From the NCBI GenBank assembly GCA_030141605.1, contig JAQGDQ010000298.1:64001-128000 (forward strand): DNA of 64,000 bases, given 5' to 3'. The stretch is from Tubiluchus corallicola (lineage: Eukaryota > Priapulida > Priapulimorpha > Priapulimorphida > Tubiluchidae). Positions 23,601 to 34,087 of this stretch are shown one piece after another. Position numbers and translations under genes: made by a program. Each line of letters begins with the position of its first letter. The first letter of the stretch is position 1. A model generated the notes under the pieces. The model was not told the origin of the DNA. It saw only the letters and a list, made by a program, of their open reading frames with translations, and did not search any database.

Positions 23601-24598
23601 TTTTTCACTCGCGGGATCAACTTTATTCAGCAGAGCTCAACACAAAAAGTAGACGAATCAGGCATTCTCAAAAAGCGTACATGCATACGCGTTGAGAATT
23701 CCCAGTCATAGATAAAGAAATAATTATATTTACACTAATGGCCTGGGTCACAATTAGGGTGACATGAGACTCTAATGAATGGTGAAAACAAACTGATTAG
23801 CAATAATTAGTGTAAAAATTGAAACTATTCTTATAGGGGGTGTTCTTGAGCAATACCAAACTATTGATTATACTAGCTTTAATCTCATACAACCAATGTG
23901 AAATAAAAGTTTCAAAAAATAGATTTACCCTTATCTGATTCTTCGTTGGCCAGTAACGTTTTGCTCACATCATCCAAGTTAATTTCAACCGTTCCTGCAC
24001 CCTTCAGAGATATTACATCATCATCATCGTCTCCGTCGTCATCATCATCATCATCATCACCACCATTGTCATTAACATGAACAGCATTCCTGTCATCTAG
24101 ATCCTGAAAACTTTCCCTGTCAAATTTGAATTTCATGGCAGACCGATCTTTGAGTCGCCGCTTTCCAATTAGGACCCGCCTAGACTTGCTAATATCTGGC
24201 AGCTCCTTTGATTTTTCCAATTTTTTTAAAGTTGCAGAAAATCTACCATCTAATGAATCACTTGTCTTTGAAATATCGTTCATTTCTAGTGCAGTATCAT
24301 CAAGTACAACACAAACTTCTTTGCGATTGCTCTTAGTCTGAGAACTGCATCTATCGAGATTTGGTGGTTTATAGTTTGCACAAAGATTTTTAGGAGCACT
24401 TTCTACATCTCTTGGATCTAGTTGAACATCTTCAGTTCTCTCTGCTGCAGAGACATTGGTTTCAGTATGAGACACATTGTTAGATTCGTGATATATTTGT
24501 GCATACAATTGTGCTTCTATTTCAGGATCAACATAGTCACTGTCTGCATCACTTTCTTCAAGATCAGCCTCAGCGGCATCAAAATCATCGAAAAACAT
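12718..24598 (-). CDS. ZCCHC7: ZCCHC7/Air1-2-like zinc-knuckle protein with long C-terminal extension
   Basis: Seven coding exons on the minus strand join without a frame break: 23929-24598 (ATG at 24596-24598), 20705-20859, 19995-20198, 18354-18449, 17102-17195, 15651-15797 and 12718-14612 (TAA), for 1086 residues. Exon 1 is acidic with an Asp run and has the ZCCHC7-like phrase EIEAQLYAQI. Five CCHC knuckles follow at about residues 258-380: CNNCHERGHLSKC, CHICSGAHHFKRC, CNNCLCPGHKQKEC, CRRCFMKGHAKEDC, and CWNCATKGHFGF/EC, the last split by an intron. After knuckle 4 comes QWRMYHLT, the family's IWRxYxL motif, used in yeast Air proteins to bind the poly(A) polymerase of TRAMP. The family acts with PAPD5/7 and MTR4 in nuclear RNA surveillance. 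Residues 1-380 support this assignment strongly. The last ~630 residues are not part of the known family (see separate entry). An in-frame 5' UTR acceptor lies just upstream of the ATG. Confidence 0.88.
13155..13350 (-). repeat. 14-codon tandem repeat inside coding exon
   Basis: About four and a half copies of GKDVRHSPxPDExx (42 bp each) occur in frame in the last exon of the ZCCHC7-like gene. Copies vary as VRHSPPPDE, VRHSPLPDE, INHSPYPDK and VHHSPYPDK. Period and frame are kept, as expected for a translated repeat. Function unknown; HSPxPD could be a proline-directed phosphorylation site. Confidence 0.9.
15296..15515. repeat. 64-bp repeat carrying perfect palindromes
   Basis: About three and a half tandem units of 64 bp. 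At each junction sits a perfect palindrome centred on GAAAGATCTTTC and flanked by AAGATCTT/AAGATCTT (28 bp). The last copy extends to 36 bp with AGCT on each side. The units lie in the last intron of the ZCCHC7-like gene, about 140 bp past the donor of exon 15651-15797. Confidence 0.9.
15604..15650 (-). CDS. alternative short C-terminus of the ZCCHC7-like protein (intron retention)
   Basis: If the GTAAGT donor at 15645-15650 is not used, the frame of exon 15651-15797 continues for SKWLQDNLLNERKYP and ends at TAA (15604-15606). That gives a 470-residue protein, close to the usual length of ZCCHC7 proteins and containing all five knuckles. Whether this end is used needs transcripts; I note no AATAAA immediately downstream on this strand. 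Confidence 0.45.
15868..16430. repeat. dispersed repeat, left arm of an intronic inverted pair
   Basis: This copy and 22905-23500 are related in opposite orientation over several hundred bases. Shared landmarks include GCTAAAGTTGTCGC with its mate GCGACAACTTTAG, CCGACATTGGCA.GTTTAT, and AAACTACAAATCAAAATTAA with its mate. The left copy has similar ends (ATGATGCTAAAG and CTTTAGCATAACAC), suggesting a terminal-inverted-repeat element. Both copies lie in introns of the ZCCHC7-like gene. Confidence 0.75.
17823..18170. repeat. 43-bp perfect inverted repeat, intronic foldback
   Basis: Arms at 17830-17872 and 18128-18170 (approximately) are exact reverse complements over 43 bases, including TTCCATGACTTTCCAGGATA and CTGTATTTTCAAGGATTTTT. 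About 250 bases separate them. The pair lies in the intron between ZCCHC7-like exons 18354-18449 and 17102-17195. It is probably a small foldback or MITE-type element; I see no clear target duplication. Confidence 0.85.
18450..19994. other. ZCCHC7-like intron 3, no gene
   Basis: Intron between exons 19995-20198 and 18354-18449. A small irregular repeat of TATTCACCGTATTACTAACG occurs at about 19500-19605. A tRNA box-A-like string (GCTTAGTGGTAGAGC) at 19179 has no matching box B within range. The short + frame at 19716-19922 has no recognisable domain. Confidence 0.5.
20959..22412. repeat. 26-bp minisatellite, about 55 copies, intronic
   Basis: Tandem units of ACCTTCATCTTCAACCACAC plus ATTGAC. 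The 5' 700 bp is very uniform and differs mainly at two sites (ACGCC/ACACC and TTCATC/TCCATC). Beyond about 21640 the units become more variable, with ATACACTGAC, TTTAGCC, and single-base-deleted CACTTGAC forms. It fills much of ZCCHC7-like intron 1 and ends about 100 bases before the acceptor of exon 20705-20859. Confidence 0.95.
22905..23500. repeat. dispersed repeat, right arm of an intronic inverted pair
   Basis: Inverted, diverged copy of 15868-16430. The match is best from the AGATGCGAGCGCTTAATTTA stretch near 22988 to the GCGACAACTTTAG end near 23495. Four coding exons of the ZCCHC7-like gene (17102-20859) lie between the two arms. Confidence 0.75.
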
Positions 24599-25350
24599 GG
24601 TTGCTGGTTTAACGTACCTGTACAAACGAAAACTTTTTTATTTAAAAGAAGCAAATTATAAATTCGTAACGCATAAATTTTAAAAAAGCAAAATTTCAAT
24701 CAATAGCTTGAATGTTTGCTCAATTTGAACACTGAAGTTAAGAATTGTGACATATTTACGTTTTCCGTCAAAACGTTATGCAAACGAATTTTCACATTTT
24801 AATTTTCTCACAAAGAAAAAATTTCTGCTGCACACAGGTACACAAGGTACAGCACCTGCACCTACATGCACTTGCCATTTACTAACTGGCTAAGTAACAA
24901 TAAAAAATAGTACACTCCTATTATAAATATTTAAAATAATTTTTTTAGAGCAACAAAGTCAACAGTAAATGTAGACAACTTCTTTTTTATGCAAACGTAC
25001 TACATCACCAGTGTTGTAGCCATTCAAGCACACTTTATCAAAAATCAATTATGCTGTCCTACACTACCCACCGTCCTATGCTTTATGCTGTACAACTTTC
25101 TGTTTGTATATCTGGTATAGCTTTACAGTGAATGGCTTCATATGTCTATTTTATGTCTTGAACATGATTTAACACCTTGAATTCTATGCAATGGCTTAAA
25201 AGCAAAACTCGTTTGTAGAACTCAGGAAATGATTTAGCCTTTAAAGTTAAAAAGCACAAGTGTGGATACACCATTGAGCCCCTTCACCAAAATCGGAGAT
25301 ACCGTGGATACGCTCGATCCTCTTCACCACCAGTGGCAAGCAAGCAGACA
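24599..25350. other. 5' region of the ZCCHC7-like gene
   Basis: An acceptor (TTTGTACAG) lies about 20 bases upstream of the ATG on the minus strand, so at least one 5' UTR exon should lie further up. I cannot place it or the promoter. No other gene is visible here. Confidence 0.4.
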
Positions 25351-25499
25351 TCAATAAAAAGTGTCTGTTGGTGAGATCAACAACATGATCAACTTGATTT
25401 ACAAATTACACCAAATATCTTTGATGTCAGTTTGCCTTTACTGTTCACTTGTCTTTAATTATATTTTTAGTTTCAATAGCTTGTTAACATACATGTTAG

Positions 25500-26760
25500 T
25501 CAGTAGTAATCTATTTATGTTTCATTCACTTATATCTTATCTTGCGCAGATAGGCCCAACTTGTTGATATACACACCTTTACATTCAAAAAGATGCTCAG
25601 TAGTATCCTCTGCTACCTGGCATAAAGAACATTTAAGATCCCCTATATACAGATTTTTGAAATTTGCTTTAACGTCTATCATATTAAGTCTAATTGACAT
25701 AATATATTTCATTTCGTCTAACCTACATTTTTCGACATTCATTTGTCTTTGGAAAGTTATGTTTTTTAAAAATCTTAATTTTGTCATAGTTTCCATTTTA
25801 GCTTTAAGCTCTCTTTCTATAAATAAATGAATTTCATTCTTTACATACTTTTCCATCTAGATTTGGTTATTACATTTATATCCACTGTATTTCTATCAAT
25901 ATTGTATTTACTCATGATGTTTGATTTCTGAATACCAACATTTATTAAAGTTATTATTTATTTGCACTTTTAAAACTTTTGCCATTCTTTCATCATTTAA
26001 GTTCATTAACAGATGATAATACATTAATTTTTTATAGTCCATCCTACAAATCATTGGCCAGGTTTTTGTTTCACTTAACATGCCCCAATACGGCATACTA
26101 TATTTTTGACATAAAAGTTTTGCTAGTGCTTCTTTTTGTATGCTTTCTAATTTATCTATTTCTGATTTGGTGAGATTGGTCCAAGTCTCAGCATTATTGA
26201 TTATTGATGGTATTACTGTGTAACAGCTGTAACAGTAGTTCCAACTTTAGATTCATTACCAATGTTCATTATTTCTAAATCATAAATTTCATTTTATCTT
26301 TTCTTTTTTCAAACGTAAGCTGATAATTATTTTTGCTATTAAACCAATCTCCCAGGTATTTATATTCATGAGTTCATTTAATTTGGCCATTTTCTACATT
26401 CAATATTAATTCTTTATTGTTTCTCTTTTTTGTCATATTAGTTGCCATGTATTTTGTTTTTTTTAAGTTGAAGGTAGTCATTTTTTGAGTTTCCATCTCC
26501 CTAAAATTCTCTGCTGCTTTAATCACTGTTCCTGCAGTCCCTACTGATAACACACCATCCACGTATAACAGGGTGCCAATTTCTAAATCAGGGCCAAACA
26601 TAGTCACTGGATGATACTGTATATCTATTATATCGTTCATAGTTATCCCACATAGTGTTGGTCCTATTGGGGTCCCCTGCCTTACATTTTCAGTTAGTTT
26701 AAAACTTTTAGTAAATCCAATAGGTGTGTTAATTTTGGTATAATTCACAGTTGAGCTTAT
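25500..26760 (-). mobile_element. LINE fragment, reverse transcriptase C-half (degraded)
   Basis: Minus-strand frames in order: ENVRQGTPIGPTLCGITMND and GTLLYVDGVLSVG (reverse transcriptase palm; the second catalytic Asp of the YxDD box reads Gly), NNAETWTNLTKSEIDKLE, LMYYHLLMNLNDERMAKV, and CSLCQVAEDTTEHLFECK (a CCHC-like zf-RVT knuckle). The order matches the second half of a LINE ORF2. Several frame breaks and the lost Asp make it inactive. The 5' part (endonuclease, fingers) is absent. Confidence 0.85.
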
Positions 26761-26879
26761 AAACTAATAATGTGTCACGAGAATTAAATCCTAATTTCCA
26801 TAATTGAAAAACAGACCTCAACAAAAGGTGTCCATTTGCAATTTCAATTACATGAATTTACTTTACTTGTAAATCACAC

Positions 26880-27260
26880 TACATAGACCATTCACTTTGT
26901 TGTGACTTCTTTACAGTTTCCTCGTCTTTTATTATAATATTAACTGCAATATTTCATTGACAAAATTTGACATACGTTCTAGTTTTTCTTAGTTAGTTTA
27001 TTTATATTTGAACTGCTTATGTCCTACACTGAAAGGCCCCAGTGATTGGCACATATTGCTTGACATTTAAAAAGATGTTCCGTAGCATCCTCTTCTATGC
27101 AACACAACAAACATGATCTTACACGGTTTTTTTTAAATTTGCTCTAACATTAACCATAGGCATAGTAAGCCTTATAGAATAGTGGTTATACTTAGCCATA
27201 ATTTCCTTCAGTTAATCTAATCGAGACTTTCAAAGCAATAAAATTAAACGTACTGTCTAC
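26880..27260 (-). mobile_element. second copy of the same LINE, 3' end only
   Basis: The minus strand reads AKYNHYSIRLTMPMVNVRAN, then after breaks CLLCCIEEDATEHLFKCQ, parallel to KYIMSIRLNMIDVKANFKN and CSLCQVAEDTTEHLFECK in the adjacent copy at 25500-26760. The 3' flank (26820-26900) also resembles 25340-25450. More decayed than its neighbour, with in-frame stops. Confidence 0.65.
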
Positions 27261-28079
27261 TTCTGCAGTTAGGTAGAATAGCTTCGGTGAATTACAACGC
27301 CCACTTAATTTTTTTAATCTTCTTAGAATCAGTTAAAGCAAAAGTGTAGTGCACCAAACCGACCACGCGTCAGACATGATTGAGAATGAGATGGGAACGA
27401 CGAACTATTAAAGCGCATTTTAGCAATTCCGACAGTTAAACATCTGCTTCAATTCAGTACAGGTATATTAGCAGAGCACACATTGAATCATCAGCTAGGA
27501 CCCTTGGGTCGATTGTACATCGTTCAACTATATGTACACACTTCTTTTGTCAAACAGTGTTTGTTGCAATAGTCCTGTAACTTTTGTATTACACTACATA
27601 TCCTGTTTCATTTTTTAATTAACATGGCTTGCCAAGTGAATTAACCCCTACAAAAAGAGCCTACATAAAAGATTTGCCAAGAGTTGATTTTACATTAATT
27701 TTCTTGTCATCAAAATGCTGTAAAATTTTTGCTATAATTATGCACACTAGCAATAATTTATTGTAATATTTTTTAAGATTCTACCTTTAGTGTCCCTTGC
27801 TCTAGGGATATCTAGGGCTGATGAGGACGAGCGCCAATCATCGTGACATCACTGCTATGAACACAAGGGATTTTTGGTATTCCCAAACACTGCTGTATCT
27901 AATTTAAAACTGTAATTTCTTTTTATTAGGGCTTACTGCACTACATTTAGAATGTCTGGCAGGCACACAATACTACTTAAAATGTCCGTCATTATCTTTC
28001 ACGTCTAGCATCTTTTGTCTTTGGTTTAAGGCATTTTAACTCTGGTGTTAGTTATCGGCACTCTACATTATATCTCTCA

Positions 28080-28620
28080 CATGATCCAGACTTTATCCAA
28101 AGATAAAAGGGCCTAAATGGTAATTTAACTATCTGTAAATGGTCCTCTCTCAAATGTCCTTTGAAACTGTCAGCGATGAAGCACTAAAAGACGATTCCAT
28201 CGCTAAACTACGCGATGCACAAAGAAGCGATTGGATGCTGGTTCTAGCTATATTCATAACCACAAAGAACTCTGTGAGGCCTGGAAAAAAGTCTGTATCT
28301 GTCTGAGCAGTGTTTCCACTAATTATTTTGAATCAGTTCATAAGGTTTGCAGTCTCATGCCTTTGCTCAAGAGTAAAAATCAAAGAGGGATCCAAGTCAG
28401 TAGCAAGACGAGTGCATCTGTCCTGAGTTTATTCAAGAGCATAGAGCCATTGCATATTCCAGCACAGGTCGAACAACAGCTTTATAGAAAGGAATAATTA
28501 CACCTGCATTTCTCGATATAATTCAGCGCTTATAATATTGCCAATATGATGGTTTGCTTTTGCAATGATATGGTTGAGATAGGAATTCCACATGAGGTCA
28601 TTAGAAATTGTTACAAATAC
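28080..28620 (-). mobile_element. L2/CR1-like LINE fragment (degraded)
   Basis: Translating the minus strand across frames gives LNHIIAKANHHIGNI, YKAVVRPVLEYAMA, a TRLATDLDPSL..EQRHETANLM-like stretch spread over two frames, and a final HRVV-RWNRL..FQRTFERG block. This is the thumb to C-terminus of an L2/CR1-type reverse transcriptase. Many stops and shifts. The + strand frame at 28231-28497 is its antisense shadow. Confidence 0.65.
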
Positions 28621-28736
28621 AACTTTTCTCAACGATTTGTTTTTCTTATTTTAAGAAAAATGTCATGAATTTAGAGTGTTTTCTAAATAAATATAGTTGC
28701 TATGATTAATTATATCAATATTTCAGTTCCTGGTGG

Positions 28737-29023
28737 TTGGCGTGAGCATCTGTACTAGAAAGCGAATTGATTCGAATCGAATTTGCGAGTTTCAAATATG
28801 AATCGAACCGAATGATGTTACAGAGTTCATGCGTATTAATTGATTTTGTAAATCACTAAGGGTTTGTTAAAAATTTTGCACAGAAGCTGCATCTAAATTG
28901 TGCTAATTGCATGCTGTTTCAAACATTTTATTGATAAAGAAATGATGTGTCTGAAGTGCAGAATTATTCAAATTTATAATTTTCTGGTTCAAATCGAATT
29001 CGAACATTCGATGCTCACCCCTA
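28737..29023. mobile_element. hAT-like MITE with GAATTCGAAT-rich ends, copy 1
   Basis: The ends carry GTGAGCATC (left) and GATGCTCACCCCTA (right) with repeated GAATCGAATT motifs inside. Flanking octamers CCTGGTGG (28729-28736) and CATGTTGG (29024-29031) match at 6 of 8 positions. The element shares TTGCATGCTGTTTCAA and the terminal structure with 60753-61068. Non-coding. Confidence 0.6.
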
Positions 29024-29031
29024 CATGTTGG

Positions 29032-30240
29032 ACGTCCATATGCTCACGTATTATCATTATACTGTTCTTATAAGATTCTTGCATGTCTATAAAGTGCATG
29101 GTATTTCGCCCGTTCGATTTGAAAGCCAAGGCCAAATGGCCAGTGGCCAAGTCTATATGGTATTGCACGTGAAAGTAAACTGAAATCATTTGCGTTAAGT
29201 TTGAAAAGAAAAGTTTTCGCTTGGAAAAATGGACTGTTCTGCAGAGAATGAGAAAAATTTAGATATTTTAATGTTTTTTTTCCAAATTTTATGGTAGCAG
29301 CTGCAGTTTACTATGACGTGATGCTGGCATTCGTTGATAGGCCACTGGTATGACAAGATTTAATCTACGGGAAAGTTTTGTATCCTGCATTTCCTGGACT
29401 TGTAATAACATTTGTTTTCCAACAAATAGCATATCATATTATCAGTTATCATAACTGTGCCAGAAAATGAGATGTTAATACGAAAATTTTAGCGTTCATT
29501 ACAATCACAAAATGGTTATTCTGATTTTTGCAAGTACATTTTACAACGATATCAAATTGCTACGAGAAAATAGTTTTTATAACTGCAAGTTAAATCCCTC
29601 CCACATTACAACATTTTCTTAGACCGGTCAGTGGTCTGATCAGAAGGACGACGGAGAAGAGAATTCCTGGCTACTATGCGTACATTTCCTACAAGTTTTT
29701 TCAAAAATTTGAATGGCCTTTAAAGCCCTTGACTGTCGACTGTGACTGCTTCGTCTGACAGCTCATTTCACCCAATGTTATATACAATTATTAGATGATA
29801 TAGATGGTTATAAATTTGCAATAGTAAAATTGTGTAGCCGATTTTAGGGTTTTTGAAAGCATAGGAAGGGCTTTTTATTTAAAAAAAAAAAAGTTGAGAG
29901 ACTACAAATGGTCAATCTGTTATACAGTGACGTGTTCAAATGAGTTCTTGTAATAATGTGTAATTTTGTATGTCACCCCTTATTACATTACTATGATTTG
30001 TTTACACAAAAGATGAGAAGGAAGATTAGAAGTTTAAATATTATGTTTAATAGTGTATATTACAGATGTCACGAATCTGAAATTACCTAATCCGAATCTG
30101 AATTTAATCTTAGTTTAAAATAATTTTCGAAACCGAATCGAATTTGAATCTCAAGTTTTAGCTATTTTTTAGATTGAATCTTATTCGAATCTACACAGCT
30201 TTTATCAAATTTGAACCAAGTGATAAGGCTGCAGTGCTTT
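29032..30240. other. intergenic, no gene
   Basis: No exon or RNA gene recognised. A GAATC/GAATTTGAATC-rich stretch at 30060-30230 resembles the hAT-like MITEs at 28737 and 60753 and may be a further decayed copy. Confidence 0.45.
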
Positions 30241-30299
30241 TCAGGAATAAAGATTACAGATGGTCTCTTTGAGTAGTGGCCAGCACAGTTGATAGTAAT

Positions 30300-31262
30300 T
30301 CTGCTTCTTCTTCAAAATCTCATTCCACCTGTTGTAGGCATTGAGGTATCAACATTTATCAGAGTATTCCACCCTCTTCTATCTGCAGCTAACAGCGTAA
30401 GTTCTTCTATTCCTAAAGATAGATTTGGTTGAAGTTGTTGAACATCTTTATTTATCTTAGCTATCCAAGTTGTTTTAGGTTTACCAGGTGGTTTTTTGCA
30501 AGGTTTTAGGGCTTCCTTTAAGGCGATTCTTACTGGTGCTTCATTTGGTATTCTTAGAAGATGTCCTAGCCATCTTAATCTACGGATCTTGACTTTTGAA
30601 CTCCAATAAATTTCTTTAGTTCTGGTGTATAAATCTTCATTTTTGATTATGTATGGGCATCTTATCTTTAAAACTTTCCTAAGAAGACTTCTATGAAATG
30701 TGTCAATCTGCTTTTCTTGAGTAATCGTTAAACCCCATGTTTCACTGTTGTACATAAATATGTTGGTAACATAAGCATTAAATAGTTGAAGTCTTACGTT
30801 AAGACTTAATTTCTTGCTAGTTAATACATTCTTGTGCTGAAGAAAAGCATGCATTGCTTGTTGCTTTCTACTTTTAATATCATCTTCGGTGCTTAGAAAA
30901 GTGCCCATGTACTTGCACTTTTTCCAAGACTGATTACCATCTCTTGCAATAATATATTCTTCTGTTTTTCACTGGTTTACTTGAAGATTTCTTTTCTCTA
31001 GTTTTTTTTTTGGAAAATCCCTTTTTATTGTGTTAGTTTGAAAATTTGATACACTAATCCATCCAATATCGTCTGCGTATTGTTGATCAATAAGGAATGG
31101 TTCATAGGATTCCAAAGCAGGATAGGAATGATCCAGAATATGTTGAGGAAGGTTATCACAGATAGTGGTATCGTAATTATGATCATCATTTGGAGGAGTG
31201 TGGATCTTTGCTAGGTAGAGTGTGAAAACTATTGGACTAAACAGTCCCCAATAATAATATTA
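30300..31262 (-). mobile_element. LINE fragment with intact YADD box, 5'-truncated
   Basis: The minus strand starts with GLFSPIVFTLYLAKI and reaches the catalytic box QQYADDIGWIS, here intact, then after a frame change the C-terminal region: LNVRLQLFNAYVTNIFMYNS, ETWGLTITQEKQIDTFHRSL, RRLRWLGHLLRIPNEAPVRI, PPGKPKTTWI. This is the second half of a non-LTR reverse transcriptase. The break near 30960-31010 separates the palm from the open 198-codon C-terminal frame. 5' truncation at about 31262 adjoins an AAT-rich tract. A different family from the fragment at 25500. Confidence 0.85.
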
Positions 31263-31751
31263 TTAATAACAATAATAATATTATAATTCTGCAATAACAA
31301 AAACTATGATTTAGTTCTGCTGAAGTAATACAAGAAACCTTAGCATTTTTGTTGAAACTAGCTGGTAAAATTGTAATGTGGTGCATCCTTTTGTGTAGGA
31401 TTTCATGAGTCTGACACATGCCAAAACTGAATATGGCGACATTTGTTTGTTTCAGTTAGGACAAAATTATCAAAAAACGCAACGATTGAAGAAGCTTTGC
31501 TGAAAAATTTATTGGTAAAGGAGTGTATAATTGTTTCTGCAATACAATGCTTCAACAACTAAAGCTAAACCTAACTTTTTTAAAAAAGCTGCCAAATCGG
31601 GTCTAATCTAAAGCAACATAGAATTTCAGCGAATTGCGTCAAATTAAAGCTGGATTTGGATTCGGTTTCAAAGCTCTGGTTCTGCAATTAATGTAATTAA
31701 CATATCTAATGCAGCTCAGTTTTGTAATAAACGTTCTCATTTTTATTCCAG
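31263..31751. other. upstream region of the zinc-finger gene
   Basis: Includes AAT repeats (31250-31285). The acceptor TTTTATTCCAG ends at 31751, one base before the ATG-containing exon, so at least one 5' UTR exon lies upstream; I could not place it. Confidence 0.45.
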
Positions 31752-31752
31752 G

Positions 31753-33340
31753 ATGGATATAATGAATAATCCGCCACACAATAAGGACTATGGCAGCTTA
31801 TCTTATCTTTTGCAAGCTATGGAAGCCAGTTGTTTCGCTGGCGAGAGTGAAGATACCCAACAATATGACGACACGGCTGAAAAAAATGATACCAGTCAGG
31901 ATGATGTAAAGAATTCTAACTTTGTTAGAAGCGATCAAATAGAGTTTCTAGATGAAGGAGCTAGTCAAAAAGATCAATCTCTTGATTGTAATGAAATTAG
32001 TGAAAATGAATTCAATAGCGAGTCAGAACAGCATAATATCAGAAATGAACAAACTGGGAAAAGTGGTGACAGAAGTACCGATGATGCTGCAGAGGGAAAG
32101 GTAAAGGAAAAGGTGAAAGATTGTTTGCCAAATGATGAAAAACCTGTGAAGTTTACAAGATCAATTTTGAAGAAATCAGTTACAAAAAATATTATTAAGA
32201 CGTTGAATTTCAACAAGTCAATATTGAAGTCGAAAAAATCTAGCGGTAAGAACAAGAAGAGGCATCATTCCAAGCGCAATACAGAAAAAACAAATCTTAA
32301 AATTCAAGCTATAGCTGAAAAAGAGAGAACCGAGAAGTCTCATCTATGTGCTACTTGTGGTTTGATGTTTGACAGACCCGGGAGATTGAAAAATCATTAT
32401 AATGCTGTACATACAAATGCCAAAGCTCACGTTTGCTCGATATGTGGTGAAAAATTTCGGTTAAAATTACAGTTCAACGCTCACGTAAAGTCTCACAATG
32501 AAAATCGCAGGTTTAAATGTGAAACGTGCGGGTTGTCGTTTAATTACAAACATGTGCTCCAGAAACACCAGGCTTCTGTGCACCTTCGTGAGAAACCATT
32601 TCGTTGCAATTTTGAGGACTGCGGGCAACTCTTTGCCCGAGAGCACCATTTGACTAATCACATGCTTCGACACACTGACACCAAACCGTTTGAATGTAGA
32701 CCTTGCGGTAAAAAGTTTAGGCAGATTAGTAACTTGAAAAGTCACGAAGATCGATGCCATGAAAAGAGTCTCTGTCAATATTGCGGAGTACAGATTTTTT
32801 CTGGAGACAATGGAAAGGCTCTCCAAGAACACGTCAGCTCTTGCCGTGCGAATAACGTCCAATCATCCACTTTCAGTCAGACCTGTCTCTTTTGTAATAT
32901 CAGTTTTACCCAGCAGTCTGAGTATGATTCGCACATGGCCGCTATGCATTCAGATCAGTTTTCAAGTATTTTTAATAGGCTGCAGCATCACAGCATTCCG
33001 ACGAGCAATTCAAACACCTTGACGTCAGATAGTCAGTCATTCTCATGTCATGTCTGCTCCAAGACGTTTCGCAACGAGTCGTCGTATGTAGAGCACACTC
33101 GCACACATACCGGTGACAAACCGTTTAAATGTGACCTCTGCTTGCGCTACTTCATTTCCAATTCGAAGTTACGGAGACACTGGAAGATGAAGCATAGTAC
33201 AGAGATGCTGTACAACTGTCACGTGTGCAATGAGAAGTTTCACGAAGCAGTGAAACTTCGACGACATTTTCATGAAAATCACTCGGTTGCTGATAAAGAG
33301 CCTATTAATCCAGCGGTGACCACGACTGTACCAACTCAAG
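31753..33340 (+). CDS. C2H2 zinc-finger protein, first large exon (fingers 1-10)
   Basis: The ATG lies two bases after an acceptor (TTTATTCCAG). Residues 1-198 are acidic, then a Lys-rich likely nuclear localisation segment (KKSSGKNKKRHHSKR). From residue 199 come nine standard C2H2 fingers and one irregular one (CQYCGVQIF...), beginning CATCGLMFDRPGRLKNHYNAVH-like. The donor CTCAAG|GTATGC ends the exon in phase 1 and the acceptor at 34088 is also phase 1, so I join it to the next exon for a 1534-residue protein. If the intron is retained, the frame ends at 33366 and gives 537 residues. Role inferred from the family: nuclear sequence-specific DNA binding. No KRAB, BTB or ZAD domain is seen. 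Orthology not recognised. Confidence 0.85.
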
Positions 33341-33425
33341 GTATGCTTCTCGCTGTTACTAATTAATGTATGCTTTTTATAGCTGTTTTGTTTTCCAATT
33401 ATCAGATTATATTGCAAAAGCGTAA

Positions 33426-34036
33426 CCCTTATAGGGTCACGATTTTTTACAACCGATTTTGGTAACCGGGGGGTAAAAAATTACCGCCACCATAATTTGT
33501 AAATTACTTTTGATAATCTGCCGTGTTTCATTAGTAAACAGCAACAAATTATGCTGACCACCATAGGATACCTTATACCTCTGCTTAAAGACGTGACTTA
33601 CTGGTAATACGAAATTTAAATTCACTTAGTTACGTTCCCTTATCTATGCCGGAATAACTGTAGACAACCGACATTGCTAGCGCCTGTGCAAAAATCATTG
33701 TTATTTTGAATTTATTGTCTACCACTAGTTGTGAGTAGACTAGTTCTATGTCAGCATGCAGACGTCTGACATTTTGTTTTATCAGATACATCGCCCATAT
33801 AATGTATAGACAAGCAAAGTAAAGTTTCGACAATTTTAAAAAATCGACATATTGCATCTTCAATTTTATTTCTTGATGAGACAATGCGCATAAAATAAAT
33901 AACTGAAAGTATTTTGTGCACAAAACACATTTAGAAAAAGTCATAGAAAAAGTTTACTGGGATGCGCATGGTAAAAGGGTAAAATGAAAAAAACCGGTCT
34001 GTGGTAATTTTTAACCCCCCAGTGACCCGATAAGGG
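33426..34036. mobile_element. piggyBac-like MITE, copy 2, filling the zinc-finger gene intron
   Basis: A 611-bp relative of 2796-3392 with the same ends (CCCTTATAGGGTCACG left; CCCTTATCGGGTCACT inward from the right). The right flank is TTAA (34037-34040), the left flank GTAA (33422-33425), a one-base decay. It takes up over four fifths of the 747-bp intron 33341-34087. Confidence 0.85.
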
Positions 34037-34087
34037 TTAAACAAGTTCATAATATTATTTGTACAAGAATTTTTGAAATGTTTTTAG

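Noticed and set aside
27805-27850. CTGATGAGGACGAG as a hammerhead core
   Set aside because: GAAA is absent after the GGAC/GC-rich stretch and no stem III or stem I can be formed.
28231-28497. Protein gene on the + strand
   Set aside because: It is the antisense of a degraded L2/CR1-like LINE.
34078-34087. ATG at 34078 as the start of a separate zinc-finger gene
   Set aside because: It overlaps the splice acceptor ATGTTTTTAG; phase-1 joining to the preceding exon is better supported, though a separate gene is not excluded.
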